NCBI GenBank assembly: GCA_020746105.1
Contig: CM036633.1
Span: 12,880,501-12,944,500, forward strand
Source: Trogon surrucura
Taxonomy: Eukaryota; Chordata; Aves; Trogoniformes; Trogonidae
DNA: 64,000 bases
Direction of reading: 5' to 3'
How positions within the stretch are numbered: position 1 is the first letter of the stretch; every line of letters begins with the position of its first letter. The position numbers and the translations under genes were made by a program. The notes under the pieces were generated by a model that worked only from the letters and a program-made list of their open reading frames with translations, was not told the origin of the DNA and did no database searches. Shown piece after piece: positions 37,026 through 48,345 of this stretch.

Positions 37026-38805
37026 GAAGCTAGTGTCACCATAACAATAAGTTAGCAAATAGCAAAACTCTTTCTAAAATCAGGAAGTAATCTTGCCTCT
37101 AATCACACTGACACCAGGTGTGCAATTTTTTATAAATACAGTCATTTCTGTGATTCTGTGATTTCAGGCATGCTCTCCTTGCAAAAGGAAAACATTAAAC
37201 TATGTGCAAACATTCACGGAAAATCTGTTTACACGCTGTCTTGCGATAAAACTTGCATCTGTGATACTGCCTGAGATGATTTTCACTCAGGTAGGAAATA
37301 ATCAAATGTGCGCAAATCTAGGGTTGCAAATGGCACAAACTCTGAAATAGACATGTATATTCTGAAGCAAAAATACGGAGCACTATGATATCTGCAGACA
37401 ACTCCACCTAAAAGGGCAAAAGTAACAACTAGGTTTCTTCCAAAGCATACGACTGTCAAAGCAGAGCTCTTGTCTACTCCTATCTCCAACAGCAGACATC
37501 CCCCAAAAAAGCATAGGTAAATGGCTAGAGAACCAAATAACACTCAAGCTGGAACTCTTTCTTTGGTTTTTTTTGGAGGGGAGACCAGAGGAAAGCCTTG
37601 GGGGGTTGATTTGTGGGGTTTTGGTTTGCGTGGGTTTTTTGTTGGTTTAAAAAAAAAAAAAAAAAACAACAAACCCTTACAATGTTTTATTAGAGGCTTA
37701 CACCAAAAAGACACTGTCTAGGCATATCTCAGAAACAAAGCAGCATTAGCAGTCCCACATTCTAACAGATACAAGTCGAAAAATATTAAAAGAGCAGATA
37801 AAAGAACAGTTCAGAGAGACAGAGAGGGAGAAAGAATCCTTTTGCAACAGTTCACTGAAGCCACTGTAGAAATACCAACTTCACCCTGACTTCAGCAGGT
37901 CGAAGATTAGGGTTGAATGGCACAGCAAAATCCAAAGCTGAGTTTTCCAGTGGCTTCATTGCCTTTTTTCCCCCAAAGCTGGTTCAAGCCAAGGTGACCC
38001 AAGTGGACTTCAGAGAAAGAGCAGCTAGGAAGGATTCAGCCACAGCATGAGCTTTGATGACCTCGAATAAGGAATCACAGCTGAAGACAAGCATTACTTC
38101 TTCAGGAAGCCAGAGAAGGGCTGGAGGTCTCCACCATTGGGCAAATTTCCATAGCCCATCAGTAATAAACTCACGGTCCCATATTCTTGCAACGAGCAAT
38201 TCCAGCCCGAAGCACAGCAGCCAAAACAAACGGCTTTTGGAGCAGCTGCTTAAAAGTCTTTGTGAGGATGAATATACTCTGCTCAAACCCTCTGCACAGA
38301 TGAAGTCAAACAGCTGAGTATTTAATGTGGTACAACCTAGTGCTTAAATACAGAGTTAATTTGAAAAGGAACCATAAAAGTAGTTTCAGATCTGGACTTA
38401 GCCGTTTGGAGTGCAGCAAAAAAGCACCGTCTAAGACTGCAAACCAGAACAGGGCAGATACCTTCCCACGTTTTGGCACAGTTACACGCACAGCAATAAA
38501 AAAAAAAAAAGCACTAATGCATACCTATGGCTGCTGAACCAGGAGACTGTTTCTGAAAAAGGGTCATAGCGAAAGCTCTGTTAGAACTAATAGACTGAAG
38601 CAAAGTTAATAAGGAATTAAAATATGCCAACAATAGGAACAACTAAGCACCAAAACCATGAGGTGATTATTCAGCAGAAATAAGGGACAACATTTCAGAA
38701 ACGTTATCTCCTTACACTCCCGTAACTTAATCACAGCACCTCCCTCTTCCCAATTAGCAGCTCACCGACCTGAGCCCGCGGGAGCAGAACCCAGAGCTCA
38801 GTACC
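37026..38805. other. Intronic, non-coding
   Basis: A CTGTGATTCTGTGATT motif at 37148-37163 may be the last remnant of a CR1 tail. The GT-rich/A18 tract is at 37565-37680. A12 at about 38500. Nothing else recognised. Confidence 0.6.
37565..37680. repeat. GT-rich tract joined to an A18 run
   Basis: About 80 bases made almost only of G and T on the plus strand (GGTTTTTTTTGGAGGGGAG, GGGGTTTTGGTTTGCGTGGG) end in TTGTTGGTTT. They are followed by A18 (37649-37666) and CAACAAACCC. The two sides of the A run are imperfect reverse complements (TTTGTTGGTTT against AAACAACAAA). Confidence 0.85.
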
Positions 38806-38904
38806 TGATCTAGTTCAAGATGTCCCTGCTCCCTGCAGGGGGGTTGAACCAGATGACCTTTAAAGGTCCCTTCCAGCTCAACACATCCTCCGATTCTGTG
38901 ATTC
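38806..38904 (+). mobile_element. CR1 LINE 3' tail
   Basis: Only the terminal 3' UTR is present: TGATCTAGTTCAAGATGTCC, CTGCAGGGGGGTTGAACCAG, ATGACCTTTAAAGGTCCCTT and the end CGATTCTGTGATTC. This is the short-tail class typical of avian CR1. There is no coding sequence. Confidence 0.88.
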
Positions 38905-41900
38905 AGTACCAGCTCATCTGGGTGTCCTCCTCTTCACCCCTGCAAAATTTTACCCAACACTAAGTCCCCTTTGGAAGTTGGCTAGGATTGGTTATTTGCC
39001 TAAAAGATGATAAAGGAGAAGGGACAGAGCACTATTAAAGTTAATTTTGCCATTTAAGCAAACTCAGGAACCTCGAGCTAAAAACGCTGCTGTTGGCCAT
39101 GCTCAGCAGTAGCGGCTGTATTGAAAACGTGAGGACAGATCACGGGCTGTTACCCACATAGATAAGAACCTGTTCTTACATGATGAGAAGTAGGTCACAG
39201 AAGATGACAGATTTGGCCAGCTAAAAATGTCTGCAAAGGTGCTCAAAGCCCTCTAAAAACTGAAAAGGTACAGAAATTCAGTGCAGGACTCCCAGCTTGT
39301 TCAACCTGTCCAAGTGCGGGCATGCGATCTCGCATCTGTTTGCTCGAAGTACAAAAGACAGTTTCTCATTGCCTTGTCATTTGAAATGTATGGAAGTATA
39401 AAGTGTGAAATTACAAATTATATCTATATCTTACAGCTAAAATACACCCATGTACAGGTCCCAAATTCTCTTTTGTGGTCAACCGAGGATTTAGAAGCTT
39501 CAAAGAGCTCTGTGTTTCCAGTCCCGTGGTTGCCACTGTTGTCTATAACAGAGCATATTCATCCACCCAGAATTACTTCTGAAAAAATTTTACCCTGTTA
39601 TTTTCTTCACACAAGCAGGGACAAAAGAAAAACAGGGCAGTATTTCTTAAATCAGCCAGACAGGTCTTGAGAGAAAGATAAGTGGCTTGCAGGAATCATG
39701 GGAGAGTGAGCGAGAGCAGCCTAATGGAGGTACAGGTGGGGAGATCTAGCATTCAAAACATGAGAGAAATTACCTTCTACATTTGTGCTTTCCTGCATGT
39801 AATGAGTGGTTTCCTGTTGTAGAGACTCATCTGATCAGGATTTCTATTGTAACACCATAAAAAAACCATCAAACTCCAACCCAGAGCATCAACAGAAAGT
39901 GTTTATTACACTTTGTGAACAACCTTCTTTTTTTTTTTCTTTCTTCTGGCAAAAACAGTTAAACATAGTGTTTTAGCATGCTGTGCGACTGCAACTTTCT
40001 CTTGCCTTTCTTTTTATGGAGACCTTAGTACAGAAGATAGAAGCCAAAAGGATCACACAGAGTTAATTTCCCTGTACCCAAGAACTTGCAAGTTGCCACA
40101 GAGAGTGCTTCATAGTTACTGTTTTCATGGCTTTAAAAGTGTAAAAGCTTTGCTTTGCAATAATTAAGTGATGACACTGCTGACAATCAGTAGGTAGAGC
40201 TGCCCAAAGGAAGACCTGATCAACAAAACAGTCCTGCATACAGACTAATGGTAGTGCAGAACTTCAGCAGTGTTTCTGTCTTTTATCTGACACAAATTCA
40301 GAAGGTACAATTTTAGGCTCTCCTACAATCTGAATGTTCATCCTCCTCCCCAAGCGACCAGGACTTCCACTCTTCCTCTTCTCTATTTTTCAGTCAATGA
40401 AGTTATTTGATTAAGGAGTTCTTTCTTTGCTCCCACAACACAGAATTCAAGCTTTCCCCAACTAGCAGGAGTCTGTAACCTCCACAAGACCATCAGCTTT
40501 TTCCTTAGTAGTTTCCAATTTACCTATATAGGTTAGACTGTATTATTCTTTACAAACTAATCTGGCTCCTCCAACCCCAGCACTGGGGGCTGCTGCTATG
40601 CCTGGAAGCACAAAGTTCAGTCCCCACACAGAATCCTTAAATTTCTGTGGCACATGGCACTTTGCATCATGCATTAACATCAACTATTTGATATTTCCTC
40701 CCTTCCCTCGTAGCTCTTTTATGTGCAATGACGTTCTGCTTGAAGTCTGCTCCGGGGGAATGAATACTATGGGATGGATTCATAAACACAAGTTTCAGAA
40801 CTAGGTCAAAGGCAGACACCAGCTCTCACCTTTAGTAGGCGATGCTGCTCCTGGGGAGATGCTGAGACCCGCAGAGGGGTTCACACCGTTTACACAGTGT
40901 TTGCAGCAAAGGTGTCATGGGCAACTTACAGCAAAAAAAGTCACTGGTCCCAGTATATGTGCATATCAACTACCAAATAGGTGGTTAAGGAGGCAACACT
41001 CTCCTTTCCTGCTGTCACTGCTGGCAGAAGAGCTCACTCCACCGATGGGGATACCCACAGTCACATCTCAGCCTCCTGCTCGCCTGAGCCTCATTAAGCT
41101 CTTCAGATGGCACAGGGACACAAGGGAAGGACAGGAGCATGAACACTGTTTATGCTGCACGTACTTGAAGTAGAATTTTCACAAGGAAACGCAGGTTTTT
41201 TGCTTGACAGCTGTAAAAGTCCACAGGGAACACTTAGCTGTTGTTGACACTGCTCCTTTGACCAGAAGTAGGCTTCAGCATGCAGTTTCCTTCCCTCTGC
41301 CCAGGATGGGAGAGCACAAACAGGAGCAAAACCTGCTCCCAGGACAGCCACAAAAGCCAAAGGGAAGAACTTGCACAGAGTTTCTGACAATCACACCCAT
41401 GCAGACTGGAAATACATAGAGAAGGGAGACCAATTTCTCAATAGCCTAATACCAACCTACATTTTGAACAGCCTGTTGTGGCACTGTATCTCTCACGATC
41501 AGAATTAATTACAAGGAAGCCAAAGAGAGCAAAAAGTTTACACCTCCCACAAAACACATCCAGGGTCACAAAGATGCAGTGGACTCAGTTACGTACTGGA
41601 AAGGACAAACCTGCCTTGTTTCTAGGAAAGTGAGGATGGATTCTTCCGCAGCTGAGAACTCAAGATGAGAACAGCAGCAAACATTTCTCTAGAGAGCAAC
41701 AGGACTGCACTGGCAAGTCTAGTCCAAGACACCAGGCTGAGACAAAGCAGCTCAGTGAGGCCAGCCTGCCAGGCTCCTGTCTCATAAAGCTTTCAGAGAG
41801 CTAGAATTTTTGACCAAGTCATTTTCTTAATCCTTGATCTCCTATGCCACAAGGTGACCCAAGCTTTTATTTTTTCATAGTGCCTTTTTTTTAAAGGCTG

Positions 41901-44204
41901 TCTAAGCATCCTATGTCCCCCATTCATCACACCTACGGAGACGACAAAGCTACAGGCACCAAACCTTAACTGGACAGTCAGAATAGTCACATTAGTTTCC
42001 TGCGACTCATTAAAAAGCAGGAAAATTATGTCACCAACAAAAGACTTGCAAACCTGGACTGTCAGTTGTGAGAAACCATCTCAACCCACTGCCAGAGCAG
42101 CGTCACTCATTGCACAAGAAAATCTGTGCATATTGAGTGACAGCAGGATACACCTTTGATTTTTGGTATCTGCTGCAAGCAAAGGAAACGCGTACCTCAG
42201 CAGGTATTATGAAAGCAGCTAAAAATGAAGAACAGTGACATATTTCCTCAGTCTTAATATATTTGTGTTTTCAACCCGGTGGGTGGGTGAAGCAAGTTCT
42301 CACACAAGCATTGGTGTTTCTAAACAAAGCGTGGTTCTGTAAACTAGAGGAATCGATTACAAAGCACAGAAAAATATTTTAACATGCACAGTCTAATAGC
42401 ATGTTTTGTCAATTAGCTCAGTCCCCATTCAAAGGAATCACAATTCTACTCTCTTCCCCTTCTTTCCTCCCTAGAAACAGAAAAAGCAGCAGTTTTAGGA
42501 GTAATTCTTAAACACAATTAGCATTTAATATAACTTCCCAGGTACAACCTACGCTTATCTCCCAACAGCATAAAGAGAGGTCTCTTTGAGGGGTTATGAT
42601 AAAAGTAGTCATTTCACAGCTGATCTCCACACACTGTTTTAACAATCCTGCCCATTTCTAGAAAATCCTGTCACCCTATAATCTTCAGAAAGATTAAAGG
42701 TACATAACACAGCTTTAAAAACCCACATTGCTTAAGGTCTCTTATTAGTCAGGTTTTCCCTAAACTCACTGTTCATTATTTCTCAGCCAAGAATTGAAAT
42801 GAGGTTCCTGTAATTCCACCGACACCTCACTTTTAACAGGCAGCAATGGGTGCTCTTCCTGGCTGCCAGAGGATCAAAGAGCACACCAGGACCATTATGT
42901 GAAGGGAAAGGTGAAAACAGAGCTGAATACCTATGATCATCTGAAGCAGTCTGAAGTGTTCTTCATTTAACTCTAAATTTTCTGCCTTTATCCCTTCTGA
43001 GAAGGCAAGGAGAGCTCTACGCTCTTGAGAGTAAGGATGTTCATCTTCAACCTGAAATCAAAGCCCCAAGTACTCTGCAGCCTGCTGTATGCCCCCCAGA
43101 AAAGGGAGATATAAGCGATGCTGCAATAATTAGAGAAGGATGACGTGTTCTCATTTTTTTCCTCTCTCTGTAAAGTTGCAGCATGTGCCGGAATCACTGT
43201 TTTCTCTCATGTCTTCCTCAACCCTCTCACTACAGTTTTGCGATGAGGCAGCCAAAACCAGAGACTCCTCCTAGGTTGGAAGACAAAATCTAACTAGGGG
43301 CTTCCCCTCCTGAGAGGACGAGGTGAAGAGAGCCAGAGACACAAGGCACAACTTCCTTCTGGAAGGAACCCACAACAACTAAATTGCAGTCAGATCAAAG
43401 AGTAAGAGAGAGAAATGTTTATGAATGAAATCCGTGTTAGTGCCTGGAACAGGAAAGATGTTTCCAATCCTGCCACTATTTGCAAGGCATTCCCTCTCAT
43501 TCGTATTTGGTTGAACCCCCCCCCCCCCGTCCTGTTTTGAAAAGTCTAACCCTAGAGAACAGTGAGCAAAGCCCATCAGTCATTCCATCCTCACTTGTAG
43601 CTCATTAGAGCTAAACTACCTTCTCATTTTAACCCATAGATGAGCACAGCCACACCACATCAGTAGAAACCAGTTCTTAGATGCTTGTGCCGTTGGGATT
43701 TGTTCTTTGGAGGGGAAATAGGTGCTGGATTTCACTGCAGGAGCAAAGTTTCCCCAAAATTCATTGGTTAATGATGTACCATCCCTCATGCAGATGATCT
43801 GCAGCTTGGCAGAAAACATTCCCTATTCCAGGCAACTTTAACAGCTGCCAAAAGATGAGGATAAGAGAACAACCCTGGTTACATGGGCTGTTGCAGCCCT
43901 GCTAACCATATTTCACACTTATGCACACTATTAATGTTTTTAAGGTTTTTACAGGTTCTTAAATTTGGACTGAGATCAATCATGCAGAAATATTTCTAAC
44001 AAAAGCACCATCAACACTTGGATAACTGCAGTGAGAGGAACACCAGTTTGTTGAAAAAGTAACACCAACACCAACTGTTAAAAAAAGGCTTGGAAAGAAA
44101 TATATGAGGAATCAGGTTTTGATACAAAAGGAGAGCAGCAACTAGGAGACTCTTTAGCTTTAACTTGACCAAATGAGGTGACAGAAGTTGAGAGAATATG
44201 AAAA
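38905..44204. other. Intronic, non-coding
   Basis: No recognised repeat family except the C13 tract at 43516. Chance frames only (for example 39281-39670, plus, without any domain). Confidence 0.65.
43516..43528. repeat. Poly(C) run (13 C)
   Basis: The longest C homopolymer in the window, C13 between TTGAA and GTCC. Confidence 0.92.
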
Positions 44205-44960
44205 AAAGAAAACAACTTGAACGACAGCAACCACAAAGTGGTGAAGTTCACAGCTCATGGAAGAACAGCAGCAAAAACAATGGACTTCTCAAAAATCAGC
44301 CTCTGGTGGGTTCAGATCACTGGCAGGTAATGTGAAACAAGCCAGAAGGAAGCAGCAGTTCTAGAAACCCTGCAGTTCTTCAAAGCAAACTTTCAGAGCA
44401 CAGAGAACGAAGAGTAGGGAGGAACCGAGCGAACTGAATCACACGTTCTTCAATGACCTCATGGGCAAGCAGGAGTCTAAAAAAGAAGGTAAGAACTGGA
44501 CCATGTTACTTAAGTGAGCTCAAAAACGTAGCAAGGGCAGGTGAAGACCAAAATCAGAAAGGCCAGTAACAGAGACATAACTAAAGAAAGGATACAAAAA
44601 CTATCAAGAAAATACTGTACTGCAATAAAGAGGTAAAACTAGAGAAGCAAGTAAGAAAACAGTATTATGAGAGCAGATAAAACCAGGGAAAAGAGATTAG
44701 CTGGGCCTGTCCACTCAGATGTCAGACAATGTCAGATGCCTGTAACTTGTCTGGACCTGATAAAGTTCTCAGAACCAGTGATTTCATTAAACGTTTTCTT
44801 TGAAAAACTTAGAGGATCGATGAGAATCTAGCAGATGCACAAATGCAAATATAGTACATATTAGAAGAAGCCAAAACAGCTCATTATAGACTAGTGGACA
44901 TAACTTAGAATTCTCCCTCAGTGACAGTAAATACAGTGGTTCCCAACAATCATTCCGAAA
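44205..44960 (+). mobile_element. Ancient degenerate CR1/L3-like LINE relic
   Basis: No nucleotide match to the young CR1s is obvious, but translated pieces fall in the right order on the plus strand with several frameshifts and stops. At about 44224-44250 there is NHKVVKF, compare SDHEMVEF at the end of the endonuclease. At about 44465-44510 there is a KKEGKNWTMLLK-like linker. At 44750-44815 GPDKVLR and FEKL appear, compare [12 protein letters not shown] and SIIF-KS. At 44868-44905 there is a KKPKQLIID-like piece, compare [13 protein letters not shown]. The spacing agrees with CR1 ORF2. The divergence implies an insertion far older than the other CR1 copies. The call is from sight only; boundaries are approximate. 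Confidence 0.6.
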
Positions 44961-46127
44961 TCCCTAATGAAACATCAGACACTTCAAAACAAAGCGTGGC
45001 CTAGCACAAAGCTGAAAACTTAGGAAGCATCTGGAAGCACTTTCTTGAGTGACTGTGGGGAACCGCAGCACCGGGGAGAGAGGTGTTGACAAATCTCTTG
45101 TTAGAAGTGATGAAGGCAAGCAATGGGAGCAGTTTGTCTGGGAAAGCTACTGGGTTTCTAGCCTTAGACTTTTAAAAGAAAACAAGGAAAAAAAAAACCC
45201 AAAACTTGCTCCTGTGAAGGTTAGACAGACTTAATTTTGTCTTGGGGGAGAGCCTGAGAAAATGCCTTGCTGAACTCCCAGCTTTAATTTTCTGATCACT
45301 TGAAAATGTTTTAAGTAACACCCCTAGCACCTCCCTGTACAGATGGTTCAACCAGACAACAGGTGATTATATGATTAGTTCGAGGTTTTGTCCTCAAAAA
45401 CAAGCACTGAATTCTCCTACAACTCCAAGCACTTGGGCTGGGTTAATTCTCAGGCTCTCTAATCTCTGCAGGGGTACAAGGAGCAAAAGAACATTTCTTT
45501 ACATTTGTGACTGGAAGAGAAGAACAAGTGACTGGCACAGTACCTGAATCCATCTCTTTTCTACTCAGTAGGGAGAAACCATAGCTCCTATTGATTTGTT
45601 CACAGGCACACAGACTTTGCTGAAAGCTTGTTTCAGACAAGTACAACATCCATCCATCCCTCAGTTCTCAGCCTTGTCTCAACGGCACCGGCAGAGTGAG
45701 GACATCCAGAAGGATCATAATCAAATCATCTCTGCTTGAAAGAACTCGGCTCCCGGCGCCGTGGTTTCTACCCCACCACGTCACCCGGAGGAGCCCTCCA
45801 GGTCTAGCAGCAATTAGCACTGCTTCGACACCACGGGGAGCAGAGATGTTCTACTTTAAAAGAATCATTTGCGGATGGATACTCCTCTGAGTATGACCTG
45901 CAGGACATAGAAACTATTCGAAATGGGAATGGTACTGAGAAAAGAGAAGTATTCCAGAAGCAGCTAAATTAAGACCCTAGTTACACATGCTTGTCAGTGA
46001 AAGCTCATCTACATTTGGGTAATTCAAGACCTCTATGATTTTGCTCCTTGGGCCAATCAGATATGAACACAGAAGAAAAAGAAGAACACTCTAAGCTGAT
46101 ACCGAGAACATTAAAGCTCCAATTTTT

Positions 46128-46230
46128 TCATTTTTTTTTTAATTAAGAAAAAAAAAAACAAAACCCAAACACATACAACAACTGAAAACAAACACAAACA
46201 AAACAAAACCCCACACCAAAAGCCCCAACA
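46128..46230. repeat. T/A-rich and (AAAC)n low-complexity tract
   Basis: A T9 run, an A12 run, then AAACAAACAC-type words through GAAAACAAACACAAACAAAA. It is simple sequence. No transposon body was recognised beside it. Confidence 0.85.
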
Positions 46231-48104
46231 CTGGTCTCTGCCTCCAGACTCTACCTCAGAGCAGAAATAGATACATCCAAACTCAGCAGTCAGGGTTGTT
46301 CAGAGCATTTTCAATCCTGCCACAGGATGGTAGTCTGGTATTCAGTGACACTTTTAGAACAAATCTGAAGAGGCGAGTATATATCAAGAATTTGAGCACT
46401 TTGCTGAGATTCAGTATTTCCTATTTTCACCTGTCTCTTGCAAAATCACATCAGACTGGATAGCACATGGGTGGAAGCAAGTTCCCGTTGCTGTTAAGCC
46501 AGCTTTTCCTGAAGATTACAAACATCAGTTCACTCTTTACAGTTCACAACTTCATATTACTGACTGTTGTGCTGGGTGGTAAACAATCCATTTTAATCTC
46601 AAGTTGTTTTATTTTACCTTCTTTCCTCAGCAAGAAAACAGGGTATATCGTTTTGTACCAAACCAGCTTTTTCTTTAGTGACTATTTTAACGCTTCATTC
46701 ATTGCTGCCAGTGAAAGAGACGCACTTAACAAGCCAATCCTCTTCCTGCCTTTCCCCTCATTGAGCAACATGTCCAGCCGTAGGGAAATTACGTGAACAG
46801 CTGAACACCACCGTCACCACATAAGCGCTATGTAGTTCCTTACCGATACGTGGCTTGGGGTTGTAGCAGGGTGGAAGCCCTTGAAAGAAAGAAAACACCA
46901 AGTCCTTCAGCAACGCAAGTTCACAGGCTTGATTTTACAGTCTAAAATACATTCACTTTTGCCCAGTGACAGGGTAAAAGCAGTCATCAGGACACGGCTG
47001 TGACACCAACACTACCAGGGGGATGGGAAAAGGAACTGCCATCAGCCCAGAGCTGCCAGGACCGCTACAGCCATCGAAGCACTGACAAAGTCATGTTTAT
47101 GGAAAACTTCCCCTCTCCCCTTGGTACAGCCGTCAGCGAGATGTCTCGCCGGCTGCCTAGAGAGACTGGATTTTGAGAAGCTTGCAGTTCTTTTCTTTCT
47201 TTACAGAGGACATATAAAAATAGCACAGTCCTGACTTTCCTTGCCCAGATTATTTATTCCAGTGGCAATTCAGGGATCTAAATTATTAAGCCTAATTTTT
47301 ACAGTCCTTATCATCCAGATGGTGTGTGCTGAGTATTGCCGCAGCTTACTACAGGCAACTTGGATCAATGGAACAGTCTGAAGGACATAAGGTAATGAAG
47401 TGTCCGAGCTTGCAACCACAGAAACCCGCACTTAAAAGGCTCTTAAAATACCACAACGCTACGAAATTTTGCGTGTGAAAGACAAGTCCTGTCTTTCTGA
47501 GCACTTCTGTATATTTAACTTATACTCTGAAACTAGGATAGGATAACTTCATTTCAATGTTCAGCCCAAGTCCTTAACAGACAACACACTCATCATTCAC
47601 TGTGCTGACCCACGGGACTCAACAGCAGAGGATCAGGCACAAGGAGTATCCTGCACACTGGGGGCCAAATCCTCTTCTGGAGACAACAGCTGGAGCATCC
47701 TTGGCAAAATCGAAAGCCCTGGCCAGCACATCTTTCCCTGGGTTTGCTGCTGGAGAGTTTGCGAGCCTGCAAAAATCCCTGGTTGCCATAGAAACTGAAA
47801 TACCACAGTAAAGCAAGGGGAAGAAATATTCAATTGTCAGCAGAGAAAGATTGATTGTTTAGGTTTCCCCCCACATGTGTAAACCAACACAAGGCTTTGC
47901 GTCGTTTACTCCCAACCTAAATTCCTTCCCGCTGGTTTCATCTGATATTTATGAGGGCTGTGATCTAGTAACCTTCTTCCTTTTCATAGCGACAGCCTCC
48001 CTTTGCTGCAGTAACAATAAGCCTAAGTACATCAAGAAGGGGGAGGGAGCCCTGCACATCTCTGTCAAAATCATCGTGTAGTCAAAGTGCTACGGAAAGA
48101 GGGG

Positions 48105-48345
48105 AAGAAAAGGATAAAACGCCATAATTATTTTTAAAAAATTCCCTTTGGGTAGCGCTCCTTGAATACCAATGGCTGCCGCGCAGCTCTTTGCTATGCA
48201 AGTGGCGTAACCACACAGAGCCTTTCGGAAAGAAGCTACACCCGACTCCAACAGTTCATCTGATAGAGTATTCCCACGGGTTGTAAATCACTCACGCTCC
48301 CTATTAATGAAAAGTCTGGACAACTTTATGACCAATTAAGTGGGG
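48105..48345. other. Candidate conserved non-coding element
   Basis: Repeat-free sequence with ACGCCATAATTATTTTTAAA, an ACCAATGG CCAAT-box word (48169-48176), GCTGCCGCGCAGC, GTTGTAAATCACTCACG and CTATTAATGA. It mixes CpG-containing and AT-rich words, as many deeply conserved enhancers do. There is no coding potential. Confidence 0.28.

Noticed and set aside
37138-37163. CTGTGATTCTGTGATT as a separate CR1 insertion
   Set aside because: Too short to call; no adjoining 3' UTR could be recognised.
45680-45850. GC-richer patch containing GGCGCCG, considered as a promoter
   Set aside because: Too short and isolated, with no exon or repeat signature attached.
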